Source of the DNA: a virus
IMG/VR virus record: IMGVR_UViG_3300023174_000218
Location: 1 to 53,744 of that record
Length of the DNA: 53,744 bases
Strand: one strand, 5' to 3'
Part shown: positions 1 through 7,216 of the stretch, piece after piece
Position numbering within the stretch: position 1 is the stretch's first letter
Layout of the letters: the number at the start of each line of letters is the position of its first letter
Made by a program: the position numbers and the translations under genes
Notes under the pieces: generated by a model
The model's database searches: none
What the model was told of the DNA's origin: nothing
Seen by the model: only the letters and a program-made list of their open reading frames with translations

Positions 1-806
1 ATAGGTGGACGTTTGTTTTCTGCTGCCCATGCTATGTCCAAAGCCTTATCAAAAATTTCTTTTGTAAACTCTGGATTATAAGATACAACAAATTCTTTAT
101 AATCTTGATTTGCTTTAAGTTCATAAATAAATACGATTTCTTTTGGTGCTACTTCCAAAAGGTTTTCTTCAACCATTAGATGGCATAGGTGCAGGTATAC
201 CTGACCCTGTAACTGATGCATTCTAAATGGAGCTTTGATTTGTTTCCAAGCCTGCTCTATATCTCCATTAGCTTGTTGAAGAATTGCAGGTGCCTCAAAA
301 CGTAAAGTTCCTGAACCAATAGATTTAATTTCAATAAGGCAGTCATCGCCTAATCCTTTGATCCAACCATCAGCATGACCACGCATCATATGCTTATCAC
401 TACGTAGCGGGACTTCTTTATATTCTGCCCAACCTACCTGCACATCTTTAGATAAAGCCCAACCAATACCAGTTTCATCTTGCCATTTACCATAGAGCAC
501 ACCCATTTCTGCAAACCATCTTTGCCATTTAGCATGAATAGTGTGGCCTTCTTCAAAGATAGATGCAAGACGAGCAGTAGTTTTATCACGGGTTTCTGTA
601 TAGTTACCAGTTACAGCGTGGTACTGCGCTAACGCACACCAATCTTCTTTAATAATATCGGATGGGTGAATATAACTCATGTCACGTTTGTCAAACGGCT
701 TAGACAAAACATACCGTTCTACTGCACCCATAAGACGAGTTTCTCTTTTACTTGTATTAAGAAATGCCTTCAAATCTTTACTGGCGATAGTCTTAGGTTT
801 TGCCAT
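1..806 (-). CDS. PD-(D/E)XK nuclease, Cas4/RecB-like (3' end cut by window)
   Basis: The reading frame opens with an ATG at 806 (M-A-K-P-K-T) and stays open to the left edge, so 268 codons are visible and the C-terminus is missing. The visible core has G-H-A-D-G-W at residues 143-148 and I-E-I-K-S at 158-162. This is the D...(E)xK arrangement of the PD-(D/E)XK superfamily, where Asp and Glu/Lys hold the catalytic metal. Members related to Cas4 and RecB act as exonucleases in recombination and repair. It follows the WhiB gene with a 14-bp overlap and lies downstream of recA and a resolvase-like gene, which fits a recombination role. The superfamily assignment is good; substrate and polarity cannot be told from sequence. 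Confidence 0.75.
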   Translation of the reverse strand, partial: MAKPKTIASKDLKAFLNTSKRETRLMGAVERYVLSKPFDKRDMSYIHPSDIIKEDWCALAQYHAVTGNYTETRDKTTARLASIFEEGHTIHAKWQRWFAEMGVLYGKWQDETGIGWALSKDVQVGWAEYKEVPLRSDKHMMRGHADGWIKGLGDDCLIEIKSIGSGTLRFEAPAILQQANGDIEQAWKQIKAPFRMHQLQGQVYLHLCHLMVEENLLEVAPKEIVFIYELKANQDYKEFVVSYNPEFTKEIFDKALDIAWAAENKRPP

Positions 807-1125
807 ACTTTCTGCCCTCTTTCTCCAACCACTCAGTAAGAGTGAGCCCCTGCTTCTCATACTTGCGTTGAGCTGCGTTACGTTCTCTGTGTGACATACC
901 ACCAAAGATTCCGTGTAGCTCATTATTAATTATAGCCTCCTTTAGACACTCTTGTCTAACCGGGCATTCTGGCTTGCCATCTGTACCCCAACAGATTGCT
1001 TTGGCCTTATCAGCTATAGGTTTATATAAAGCTTTATCTCGTGGTGGAAAAAATATCTCTGTATCTTCTCCCTGACATTTTGCTTCATATCGCCAAGTCC
1101 AGCTGGGGTCATCGCTGTAACGCAC
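793..1125 (-). CDS. WhiB-family iron-sulfur regulator, variant Cys spacing
   Basis: A 110-residue protein with the WhiB layout: C17, then C45, C54 and C60, then G-I-F-G-G at 72-76 and a basic S-H-R-E-R stretch. WhiB proteins bind a 4Fe-4S cluster through four cysteines and usually contact the primary sigma factor to alter transcription. The usual C-x2-C between the second and third cysteine is here C-x8-C, an insertion containing W-G-T-D-G-K-P. The C-x5-C that follows is normal. The start is a GTG at 1125 that overlaps the upstream stop (TAGTG) and has a GAGGTGA ribosome site. A second, canonical WhiB lies at 10579-10830. Family assignment is firm; the target promoters are unknown. Confidence 0.88.
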   Translation of the reverse strand: MRYSDDPSWTWRYEAKCQGEDTEIFFPPRDKALYKPIADKAKAICWGTDGKPECPVRQECLKEAIINNELHGIFGGMSHRERNAAQRKYEKQGLTLTEWLEKEGRKYGKT

Positions 1126-1442
1126 TAGTCACCTCTTATAGAATTACGTAATTCAAAAAAATCCTCCTCTAAAAGAACGACGTAATTCTCACCATCAAGG
1201 TGAAGCCCTAGAACCGGAGTACGGCTATCTAGTATTGCTTCCTTTGTAATTTTTTGAAGTACCTCTGACTTAATAGTCACTGACTTCTTTCCAGTCCACT
1301 TATGTTCTATTAAAAGATCGTCACTTCTGACGTCTCCTTTACGAGACCAAAATGCACCAGAGGCGGCACTGCGCTTACCACCTGCTATTTTTTCTAAACG
1401 TTTTTCATGCTTTAAAGATTGTTTCTGTCCTTCACTCTTCAT
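1125..1442 (-). CDS. Putative endonuclease / Holliday-junction-resolvase-like protein
   Basis: About 105 residues, starting at an ATG at 1442 that overlaps the end of recA; a TTG one codon upstream is also possible. After a lysine-rich N-terminus there is a G-G-K-R-S-A-A-S-G segment, then D-L-L-I-E-H-K-W, then Q-K-I-T-K-E-A, then a hydrophobic strand. This order (basic start, D...ExK core, K-containing helix) resembles small archaeal-type resolvases and other PD-(D/E)XK enzymes. The position just after recA supports a recombination role. The motif match is short, so the resolvase name is an inference; the protein could be any small phage nuclease of this fold. Confidence 0.55.
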   Translation of the reverse strand: MKSEGQKQSLKHEKRLEKIAGGKRSAASGAFWSRKGDVRSDDLLIEHKWTGKKSVTIKSEVLQKITKEAILDSRTPVLGLHLDGENYVVLLEEDFFELRNSIRGD

Positions 1443-2493
1443 CAATTGCTTCGATCATAAGAGCTGGCCCTGCCTTTAATGTGTCCATTACAGCACGGCT
1501 AATCTCATCTCTCAACTCGATCTCTTCTCTGAGAGAATCAATAAGAGCTTGTGCTCCTTGCCACTTACGTTCACCATAGTACATCCAACCACCACGACGA
1601 TCTACAATACCATTAAGAATAGATAATGCCACAATCTCTTTGCCGGTGTCAAATCCACCTGCATCAATTGCACCACCATCTGCAAAATAAAAGTCTAAAT
1701 ACGCTGTTTGCTGTGGTGGAAAGGTCTTGTTCTTAATAGTTCTAACGCGAATAGTCTGTCCAACACGACGCTTATCCTGTCCAGTGCCAACCTCAAGCCA
1801 GTCATCACGTTTGACTTCTGCTCGAATACTATAGGCATAGTCTTTTCCAAGACCACCTGGCGTGGTGCGTGGGTCTCCATGCATAACTCCAATTTTCATA
1901 CGATACTGATTAATCATAATTCCTAGTACTGGGCGCTCTGCCTCTACTAAATCGCGTTTTGTAGCTGAGGCTACTTTTCTAAAGAATTTGTTCGTGATGA
2001 GGGCTCCGCGTCCCACAGTGAATTCTTCCATGTGTTTTTCGTCTTCCGCTGAAGGAACGAGAGCGGGGAGAGAATCAACAACAACCATGTCAACAGCCTT
2101 ACTTTCCATAAATTGGATAACCGCATCAAATGCATCCTCCATACTATTAGTTTCTACAAGAATAACACGCTGAGTATCTACGCCACAAAGCTCTGCATAC
2201 TTTGCATCAAACGCTTCTGCAGCAATCCATACCGCAGTAAATTCAGGATTAAGTTTTTGGTTAGCACCAATAGTCTTAAGAGCTAATGCTGTCTTACCAT
2301 GTGAAGCTTCACCAACTAACTCTACCCAATGATTCATAGGCCAGCCACCACCAAGCACAACGTCAAGCGTTAGAGAACCGGTAGTAATACGCTCTGCTAG
2401 TCGAACTTTATCTGCAGTAACTACTGTTCCTGCACCAAGCTTCTTATTGATGTTTGCTACAACTTTAAGTGCTTCTGAATTTATAACGGACAT
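1432..2493 (-). CDS. recA: RecA-family recombinase
   Basis: A 353-residue RecA/UvsX-type ATPase. The Walker A motif G-E-A-S-H-G-K-T is at 61-68 and a Walker B strand (M-V-V-V-D-S) at about 136-141. A T-T-P-G-G-L-G-K-like segment, typical of the DNA-binding loop 2 region, follows near residue 215. The protein would form filaments on single-stranded DNA and drive strand exchange, supporting repair and recombination-dependent replication. Length matches bacterial RecA without its long acidic tail. It overlaps the zinc-ribbon gene upstream (TAATG) and the resolvase-like gene downstream, so the three are probably cotranslated. Confidence 0.95.
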   Translation of the reverse strand: MSVINSEALKVVANINKKLGAGTVVTADKVRLAERITTGSLTLDVVLGGGWPMNHWVELVGEASHGKTALALKTIGANQKLNPEFTAVWIAAEAFDAKYAELCGVDTQRVILVETNSMEDAFDAVIQFMESKAVDMVVVDSLPALVPSAEDEKHMEEFTVGRGALITNKFFRKVASATKRDLVEAERPVLGIMINQYRMKIGVMHGDPRTTPGGLGKDYAYSIRAEVKRDDWLEVGTGQDKRRVGQTIRVRTIKNKTFPPQQTAYLDFYFADGGAIDAGGFDTGKEIVALSILNGIVDRRGGWMYYGERKWQGAQALIDSLREEIELRDEISRAVMDTLKAGPALMIEAIDEE

Positions 2494-2882
2494 TACTCTA
2501 GTCTCCCTACGATTGTTGTTGGATTAAACCCGCCACTTTGTCCTACTTGTTTTGATGCTACTACTGGACCATTACCGGTACCAGTTCCAGATAATCCAGA
2601 ACCTTGTTGAACAATAGGATATCCACAGTCGTAACAACGCATGCGTCCACCGGCAGGAGTAGACATGTAATTTCCTGAATAGCATGCAGGACAACGATCA
2701 GCATTTCTTGCACTCTGTGCTTTAGTGACTAACTGATCTTGATTAGGATCATAACTTACCTGTGTATTTGGAGCACCAGGAGTTGCTTTATACACATTAC
2801 CGGTCGGAGGTGCCGTAGCCGGAGTAGGAGTACTATTTGGAGTACTACCTAATTTATTTGCCCACCAATTATTACTCATCAT
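2493..2882 (-). CDS. Zinc-ribbon protein with low-complexity N-terminus
   Basis: A 129-residue protein of unknown function. Residues 1-55 are rich in Pro, Thr, Asn and Ala, with a repeated S-T-P-N-S-T-P-T-P stretch, and are probably disordered. A zinc ribbon follows: C-P-A-C, then about a dozen residues, then C-Y-D-C-G-Y. The tail is Gly/Ser-rich. Ribbons of this type bind one zinc and mediate nucleic-acid or protein contact. It sits between an unknown gene and recA, and overlaps both. It is a real gene by context (coupled stop/start overlaps, no competing frame), but no specific role can be given. Confidence 0.7.
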   Translation of the reverse strand: MMSNNWWANKLGSTPNSTPTPATAPPTGNVYKATPGAPNTQVSYDPNQDQLVTKAQSARNADRCPACYSGNYMSTPAGGRMRCYDCGYPIVQQGSGLSGTGTGNGPVVASKQVGQSGGFNPTTIVGRLE

Positions 2883-3306
2883 CTACCGCCAATGACTTTA
2901 TCAGTCCTAGATTAAATAAAGTTGACACACAAGATACTGAAGAAGACAACGCAACAAGCCTAAACAGTCTAGTTAGTTGTTCTACATCTTGTACGCCAAG
3001 CTTTCCTAATTCATCATAGTCTTCCTCTTCATCCTCAATCATGTACGCTGAAGCAGCGATCTTGGATGTAATATCAGCATGAGAGTCTATAAAAGGAAGC
3101 AATGTTGCAAATTTTTCTAAACGTTTTTGACTTTCACGCTCTTCCATCTCTGCAACGTCATCAGAAATAGGAGGCAAACCCATAGCATATGCAATTTTTT
3201 CTGCAGGCATAAGCATAGTATCGTAAATAACTTGACGTATTAAAACAGGCAAGGGAAGATGTTTAATCTGACCACGTTTTGCCTTAGGTTTTTTATTCCA
3301 GAACAT
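2872..3306 (-). CDS. Hypothetical protein between DNA polymerase and recA
   Basis: A 144-residue protein that I do not recognise. It starts with a basic stretch (F-W-N-K-K-P-K-A-K-R), has a helical middle with M-E-E-R-E-S-Q-K-R, an acidic patch (E-D-E-E-E-D-Y-D-E) near residues 92-100, and a more hydrophobic C-terminal helix. No transmembrane segment or enzyme motif is evident. Its ATG overlaps the polymerase stop (TAATG), and its stop overlaps the next ATG, so it is translated with the replication genes and may be an accessory of the replisome. That last point is inference from position only. Confidence 0.65.
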   Translation of the reverse strand: MFWNKKPKAKRGQIKHLPLPVLIRQVIYDTMLMPAEKIAYAMGLPPISDDVAEMEERESQKRLEKFATLLPFIDSHADITSKIAASAYMIEDEEEDYDELGKLGVQDVEQLTRLFRLVALSSSVSCVSTLFNLGLIKSLAVDDE

Positions 3307-5282
3307 TATTTAGCTTCTCCCCAACGTTGCACGGTTTTTACATCTGCGATCATTGGGATATTAAGTGCTTTAATACCTTCCATGGCTTCACGAATAGCTG
3401 CTGCTGTTTCTTCAGCTAAATGATCTGGAGTAACAGTTACCAATTCATCGTGGATAGTCAAGATTAAACTTGACTCTGCCGGGATCAACTTATGTGCCCT
3501 AATCATAGCAAGCTTTATAAGATCTGCCGAAGATCCCTGAATTACCGTGTTAAACGCTTGACGCTCTGCCCTAGAGCGTTGCCACATAACATTTGATCGT
3601 AAGTCAGGGATATACCTACGACGGTTTAGATAAGTCAAAGCGTAGGGAACTGGGCCACGTCTACGGCTATCAGCAATAACTTGCTTTTTGTATTTAGCAA
3701 CTGATGGGAACTTAACCATAAAAGCATCCAATAGGTTGCGTGCTTCATTAACCGATACACCAATTGATTCAGCAATCTTATCTGGACCAACTCCGTACAT
3801 CATAGCTAACACAAGAGTCTTGGCAGCATCACGAGTTACTCCAACAGTATTTCCAATAGTAGTATAAATATCTACGCCTTCAAGATAAGAGGTACACATA
3901 ATTCTATCGCCACTAAATGAAGCAAGAACACGTGGCTCAATCTGAGAATAATCTGCTACAACAAGTTTACTGCCTTCAGGAGCAACAAACAGATTACGGA
4001 TAGCTTTACCGTTTAGTGTACGTGGGTTAGGAACGTTTTGTAAGTTAGGATTACGACTAGAGAATCGCCCGGTCTCTGCACCGTACTGGATAAAATCTGT
4101 GTGGATCTTACCATTAAGTAAAAGGCTTTTCTTAGCCACAGTCTTAGACTTACCAAGAAGTGTTCGCGTAATATCTCCACCCATGTAAGGAATAACGTAG
4201 GTTGTCAACAACTTATTAAGGTCTGAGTAGTTAAGCATTTCATCTACCAAAGCGTCTTTGCCAGCAAACATTTTTAATGCAGGCTCTGCAACAGAAAAGT
4301 CAGCAACTGTAGGGTCTGACCCAGCTTCAATACGTTTTTCTCCTGCGGGCGTAAGTAACTTTGGACGAAGACCTCTGCCACCCTCTGTTTTTTTAGAAAA
4401 TAAAATTCTTTGTTTTTCAGGTACGCTGTTAATATTAAATGCTTTACCAGCAAACTTATAGATGTTAGCCTTTGTAGTTTCTAGTTGAAGTTCTAGGTTA
4501 CCTTTAAGTTTCTCTAACTCATTGACATCAATGTCTGCGCCACGAAGTTCCATAGTACAAATTACTTCAAGAACATCCATCTCTAAATTAAACAATCCGC
4601 GAAGGTTATCTGTATCTAATTTATCAGCATACTTGTTCCAAAGTTTCCAGGTCCACTCAGCATCAAGACCGGCATAGGTTGCCACCTCATCAAAAGAATA
4701 TACCTCTACTTCTTTACCAACACCCTTAACCATGTGGTAACCAAACTCACGCTTTAAACAATCATCAAGACCAAGGTTAAGGCGATCTTGTGTGTTAATA
4801 ATAAATGCAGCATTAAGGGTACATGCATATGGCTGCGCCGGAAGTTTACCAAAATACTTAGTAACACTCTGTAGATCAAACTTTAAGTTGTGCCCGATCT
4901 TAACCTTGTCACTAAAGAACAAGGGTTTTAATGCTTTAAATACTTCACCCGGAGTTAATTGATCAGGTGCCTCAGTAAAAATCTTTGTGGCTTTACGTTC
5001 ATCTTTGCTGTAATCAGATGCACGAATAGGTAAGCCTTTAATAATACGATCTTGTGCAGAGGGAAGCAATGGATATTCTGTACGAATATAGTCACCATTT
5101 GGATGACCCATAGGAATAACATCCACACGGCCTTCAGTGGCCAGTGCGATCCAAGTGATTATATTTTGGCGAGGATCTCCCCGATGATCCCCTACAGTTT
5201 CCACGTCAAAAACAAAGGCATCTTGTTCACTGTAATAAAAAACAAGATCCTCTAATTTTTCTAGTGTGGTAATAATATTCAT
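3306..5282 (-). CDS. polA: DNA polymerase I (family A) with 3'-5' exonuclease domain
   Basis: The frame could open upstream at 5339, but the ATG at 5282 is preferred. It has a strong AGAGGAG ribosome site just upstream, and the extra 19 codons would cover a structured leader. The 658-residue product begins with a DnaQ-like exonuclease (F-D-V-E-T at 25-29, with H-N-L-K-F-D further on). The polymerase domain follows: motif A D-Y-S-Q-I-E near residue 444, motif B with K-T-L-V-L-A-M-M-Y-G, and motif C I-H-D-E-L near 611. There is no 5' nuclease domain, as is usual in phage family A enzymes. It copies the phage genome with the helicase, primase and SSB-like protein encoded nearby. Confidence 0.96.
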   Translation of the reverse strand: MNIITTLEKLEDLVFYYSEQDAFVFDVETVGDHRGDPRQNIITWIALATEGRVDVIPMGHPNGDYIRTEYPLLPSAQDRIIKGLPIRASDYSKDERKATKIFTEAPDQLTPGEVFKALKPLFFSDKVKIGHNLKFDLQSVTKYFGKLPAQPYACTLNAAFIINTQDRLNLGLDDCLKREFGYHMVKGVGKEVEVYSFDEVATYAGLDAEWTWKLWNKYADKLDTDNLRGLFNLEMDVLEVICTMELRGADIDVNELEKLKGNLELQLETTKANIYKFAGKAFNINSVPEKQRILFSKKTEGGRGLRPKLLTPAGEKRIEAGSDPTVADFSVAEPALKMFAGKDALVDEMLNYSDLNKLLTTYVIPYMGGDITRTLLGKSKTVAKKSLLLNGKIHTDFIQYGAETGRFSSRNPNLQNVPNPRTLNGKAIRNLFVAPEGSKLVVADYSQIEPRVLASFSGDRIMCTSYLEGVDIYTTIGNTVGVTRDAAKTLVLAMMYGVGPDKIAESIGVSVNEARNLLDAFMVKFPSVAKYKKQVIADSRRRGPVPYALTYLNRRRYIPDLRSNVMWQRSRAERQAFNTVIQGSSADLIKLAMIRAHKLIPAESSLILTIHDELVTVTPDHLAEETAAAIREAMEGIKALNIPMIADVKTVQRWGEAK

Positions 5283-5286
5283 TGCT

Positions 5287-5337
5287 CTCCTCTGATAGTA
5301 GAGGAGCCCGTGAGAAAGGAGGTAGACCGGGCCCCTC
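5287..5337 (-). promoter_or_regulatory. Leader of DNA polymerase gene with two competing hairpins
   Basis: The 71-nt leader between the SSB-like gene and polA holds two overlapping inverted repeats. In the mRNA, CTCCTCT (5306-5300) can pair with the ribosome site AGAGGAG (5293-5287) across a 6-nt loop, which would block translation. The same segment, as CGGGCTCCTC (5310-5301), can instead pair with GAGGGGCCCG (5337-5328) across a 17-nt loop, with one G-U pair, leaving the ribosome site free. The two folds are mutually exclusive. There is no U-tract, so this looks like translational control rather than a terminator. T4 DNA polymerase represses its own mRNA through a hairpin at its ribosome site, which is a precedent. 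Confidence 0.55.
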
Positions 5338-5353
5338 AAGTTAATGGGTATGA

Positions 5354-6058
5354 CTAATTGCTTGCTGCAATTTCACGAGCAATCTCTGCAAGTTCTGCCT
5401 TAGTGGACATGTGGAGAGAATCTTGTCCAAGAGGTTTCATTGTTTTGATTAACTCAGCAGCTGCAATAGGATCAATTTCCCATTCATCAGCAAGGTCACG
5501 TTCCTTTACAGGAACGATAGAGTAAGAAGTCTTGGTGCCTTGACCAGTCTTACTTACTGCCCAATATAAGTCAGGACGATTGAGTGGACCTGTCTTCGCA
5601 TTTGAAGCAAGCTTTTCAAGTTGACCGCATAGGCGAACTCCGACAATCATTAGTTGGAGTTGTGGGTCTTCATCAGAAAGGTTAAGAACAGTAAATGCAA
5701 ACTTTTGGTCTGGCTTACTACCCACAGCAATTAGTGGGTCACCTTCACCAATACTAATGAATGACTTTTTACCTGGACGATTAATCCAATGCTGCATAAA
5801 TACCATTGGTTCGTCCGAGATGAATTTAATGAGTTGAACATCTTCGTCAAAACGGAAATCCGTTGCGAAGGTTTTTGTTGATTTAGCTACAGCTTTCTTA
5901 GCTGCGCCCCAACCTGATTGAATAACAGATGAGTGTGAAGGAACTTCATTCTCATCTTCAGGTGTAAAGAGTTCTTCCAACTCTTCTTGGTTAGGTGTTG
6001 TTGTTGCATAAGAACCTACGTTTGGTAGATCTTTTTGTATTTTTAATGAAGCGCTCAT
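5354..6058 (-). CDS. Probable single-stranded-DNA-binding protein
   Basis: The start was set at the ATG at 6058 (M-S-A-S-L-K-I), which has a GAGAGGAAG ribosome site; an upstream start at 6097 lacks one and would cover the leader palindrome. The product has 234 residues: an acidic, probably flexible N-terminus (E-E-L-E-E-L-F-T-P-E-D-E), then a beta-rich middle containing F-R-F-D-E-D-V-Q-L-I-K-F and F-M-Q-H-W-I. I recall similar proteins annotated as ssDNA-binding in actinophages. The position directly before polA fits. No classic OB-fold signature is obvious and the C-terminus is not acidic as in most SSBs, so the function rests on context and recall. Confidence 0.6.
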   Translation of the reverse strand: MSASLKIQKDLPNVGSYATTTPNQEELEELFTPEDENEVPSHSSVIQSGWGAAKKAVAKSTKTFATDFRFDEDVQLIKFISDEPMVFMQHWINRPGKKSFISIGEGDPLIAVGSKPDQKFAFTVLNLSDEDPQLQLMIVGVRLCGQLEKLASNAKTGPLNRPDLYWAVSKTGQGTKTSYSIVPVKERDLADEWEIDPIAAAELIKTMKPLGQDSLHMSTKAELAEIAREIAASN

Positions 6059-6089
6059 GGCTTCCTCTCTTTTACTTGGCTGATAGCTG

Positions 6090-6103
6090 AGACCCAAGGG
6101 TCT
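6090..6103. promoter_or_regulatory. 14-bp palindrome in leader of SSB-like gene
   Basis: AGACCC-AA-GGGTCT is a perfect 6-bp inverted repeat with a 2-bp centre. It lies in the 58-bp gap between the MerR-like gene (ends 6117) and the SSB-like start (6058). In RNA it could form a tight hairpin about 30 nt upstream of the start codon; as DNA it has the two-fold symmetry of a dimeric regulator site. The neighbouring MerR-like gene makes an operator role conceivable, but nothing links the two directly. Confidence 0.3.
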
Positions 6104-6116
6104 TTACGCTAGGTGA

Positions 6117-6584
6117 TTAGTTAGTTTCTTGATCATGAATTACTTTCCAAGATTCTGCCAATTCAATTGACATATCTGGATAGCGATTCCAATCAATTCT
6201 CGGAGCCTCTAGGAGTCCACGAGAGTTGAAGATCTTAACAGTTGCCTCAATCATTGCTTTAGAATACATCCGCCATCCTGGCTTCTTTACTCCATTTACA
6301 ACGATTGACTTTAGGCGATAGGGTGCACGTGGTATATAACCTTTTCGTTCCCAAAGCCGTAGAGTAACTATCGGTCTTCCTAGTGCTTGGCACAATGACC
6401 CTGCACTATATAATTCTACCACGTTTCCGTTAGGTAGTTTTTTAACCTGTGGATTTGCATCCCAGGAACCTTCTTCTTTTGCCTTCTTTGGTTTAATATT
6501 TGGATCTACAGGGCGGCGTTTCTTCTTAGACCCTGGATAGAAATCATCTAGGCCGCTAAAGAATTTGTCTACCTGGTCTTCCAT
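6117..6584 (-). CDS. MerR-like helix-turn-helix DNA-binding protein
   Basis: A 155-residue protein. Residues 1-45 are basic (K-K-K-R-R-P near 20-25) and probably flexible. A winged-helix domain follows: L-Y-S-A-G-S-L-C-Q-A-L-G-R, then L-R-L-W-E-R-K-G-Y-I-P-R, then a wing ending in G-W-R-M-Y-S. The pattern sets up site, recognition helix with W-E-R-x-G, then R-x-Y, which is the MerR/excisionase-type fold. No effector domain is present, so it is more likely a DNA-binding accessory or small regulator than a sensor. AAGG precedes its ATG. It lies two bases after the preceding gene and upstream of the SSB-like and polymerase genes, which it might regulate. Confidence 0.72.
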   Translation of the reverse strand: MEDQVDKFFSGLDDFYPGSKKKRRPVDPNIKPKKAKEEGSWDANPQVKKLPNGNVVELYSAGSLCQALGRPIVTLRLWERKGYIPRAPYRLKSIVVNGVKKPGWRMYSKAMIEATVKIFNSRGLLEAPRIDWNRYPDMSIELAESWKVIHDQETN

Positions 6585-6586
6585 AT

Positions 6587-7021
6587 TTAAGCCTTGCTAG
6601 TAAGGAATGCGTACGACACTTTCTTTGGAAACATCTTATCTACTTCTTCTTCTGTGATAAGACCTTCATATAGACATGCCATTACTTCGTCTTCTTTAAG
6701 AACTGGAAGCATTGTATAGCAACGGTCATATAAATTTTTTTCTTTAAGAAGTTCTACAGCAATTTCTTCGTCTAATGATTGTGATACTTTGCGTTGGCGT
6801 TGTAAGGAAGTGAATCCGTCAACTTCGTGGGGAAGACGGAGCCACAAGTTTCCTTTTTCATCAGGCTCACCTATAGTATCAACTAGCTCTGACAAGTCTA
6901 CTTTGATTGAATCTCGTTGCTTACTCATGTCGTCAATACGACTACGTAGAGATATAAATTCTGAGACCTTTGGCATGAAACCTGGGTCTTGTGGATCTGG
7001 GCGTTCAATAACAGTTGGCAT
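6587..7021 (-). CDS. Hypothetical protein in replication region
   Basis: A 144-residue protein of unknown function with a strong ribosome site (AGGAGG five bases before ATG). The N-terminal half has a predicted helical, coiled-coil-like stretch (S-R-I-D-D-M-S-K-Q-R-D-S-I-K). It is followed by L-W-L-R-L-P-H-E-V, a strand-rich segment, and a helical C-terminus with E-E-V-D-K-M-F-P-K. No catalytic or metal-binding motif stands out. It begins a small block (this gene, MerR-like, SSB-like, polA) after the ribbon-helix-helix gene, and may be a replication or recombination accessory. Confidence 0.62.
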   Translation of the reverse strand: MPTVIERPDPQDPGFMPKVSEFISLRSRIDDMSKQRDSIKVDLSELVDTIGEPDEKGNLWLRLPHEVDGFTSLQRQRKVSQSLDEEIAVELLKEKNLYDRCYTMLPVLKEDEVMACLYEGLITEEEVDKMFPKKVSYAFLTSKA

Positions 7022-7054
7022 TTTTCCTCCTGTTATTATTCTATAGGGTAATCC

Positions 7055-7213
7055 TTAAGAATGCAAATCGCCAACATAGGCTTTGAGAGCTTCAATAATC
7101 ACGTCTGTAACGGTGCGCTCTTCAATGGCAGCCTTGTCTTTCACAGCAGTCCAGAGGTCGTTAGACACACGGATAGTGCGAGTTGGGGTCTTAGGTGCGT
7201 TAGGCATGCTCAT
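7055..7213 (-). CDS. Ribbon-helix-helix (Arc/CopG-like) protein, 52 aa
   Basis: A small gene between the helicase (ends 7217) and the next unknown gene. The product begins M-S-M-P-N-A-P-K-T, then R-T-I-R-V-S-N-D-L-W as the likely DNA-contacting beta strand. Two short helices follow (W-T-A-V-K-D-K-A-A and T-V-T-D-V-I-I-E-A-L-K-A-Y). This matches the ribbon-helix-helix fold, which binds operators as dimers. The start is ATG at 7213 or the in-frame ATG at 7207; both lie just after the helicase stop, suggesting coupling. It is probably a small transcriptional regulator of the phage. The targets are unknown. Confidence 0.75.
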   Translation of the reverse strand: MSMPNAPKTPTRTIRVSNDLWTAVKDKAAIEERTVTDVIIEALKAYVGDLHS

Positions 7214-7216
7214 ATT

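Noticed and set aside
5283-5339. Longer N-terminus of the DNA polymerase
   Set aside because: It would cover the hairpin leader and lacks a ribosome site, while the ATG at 5282 has a strong one.
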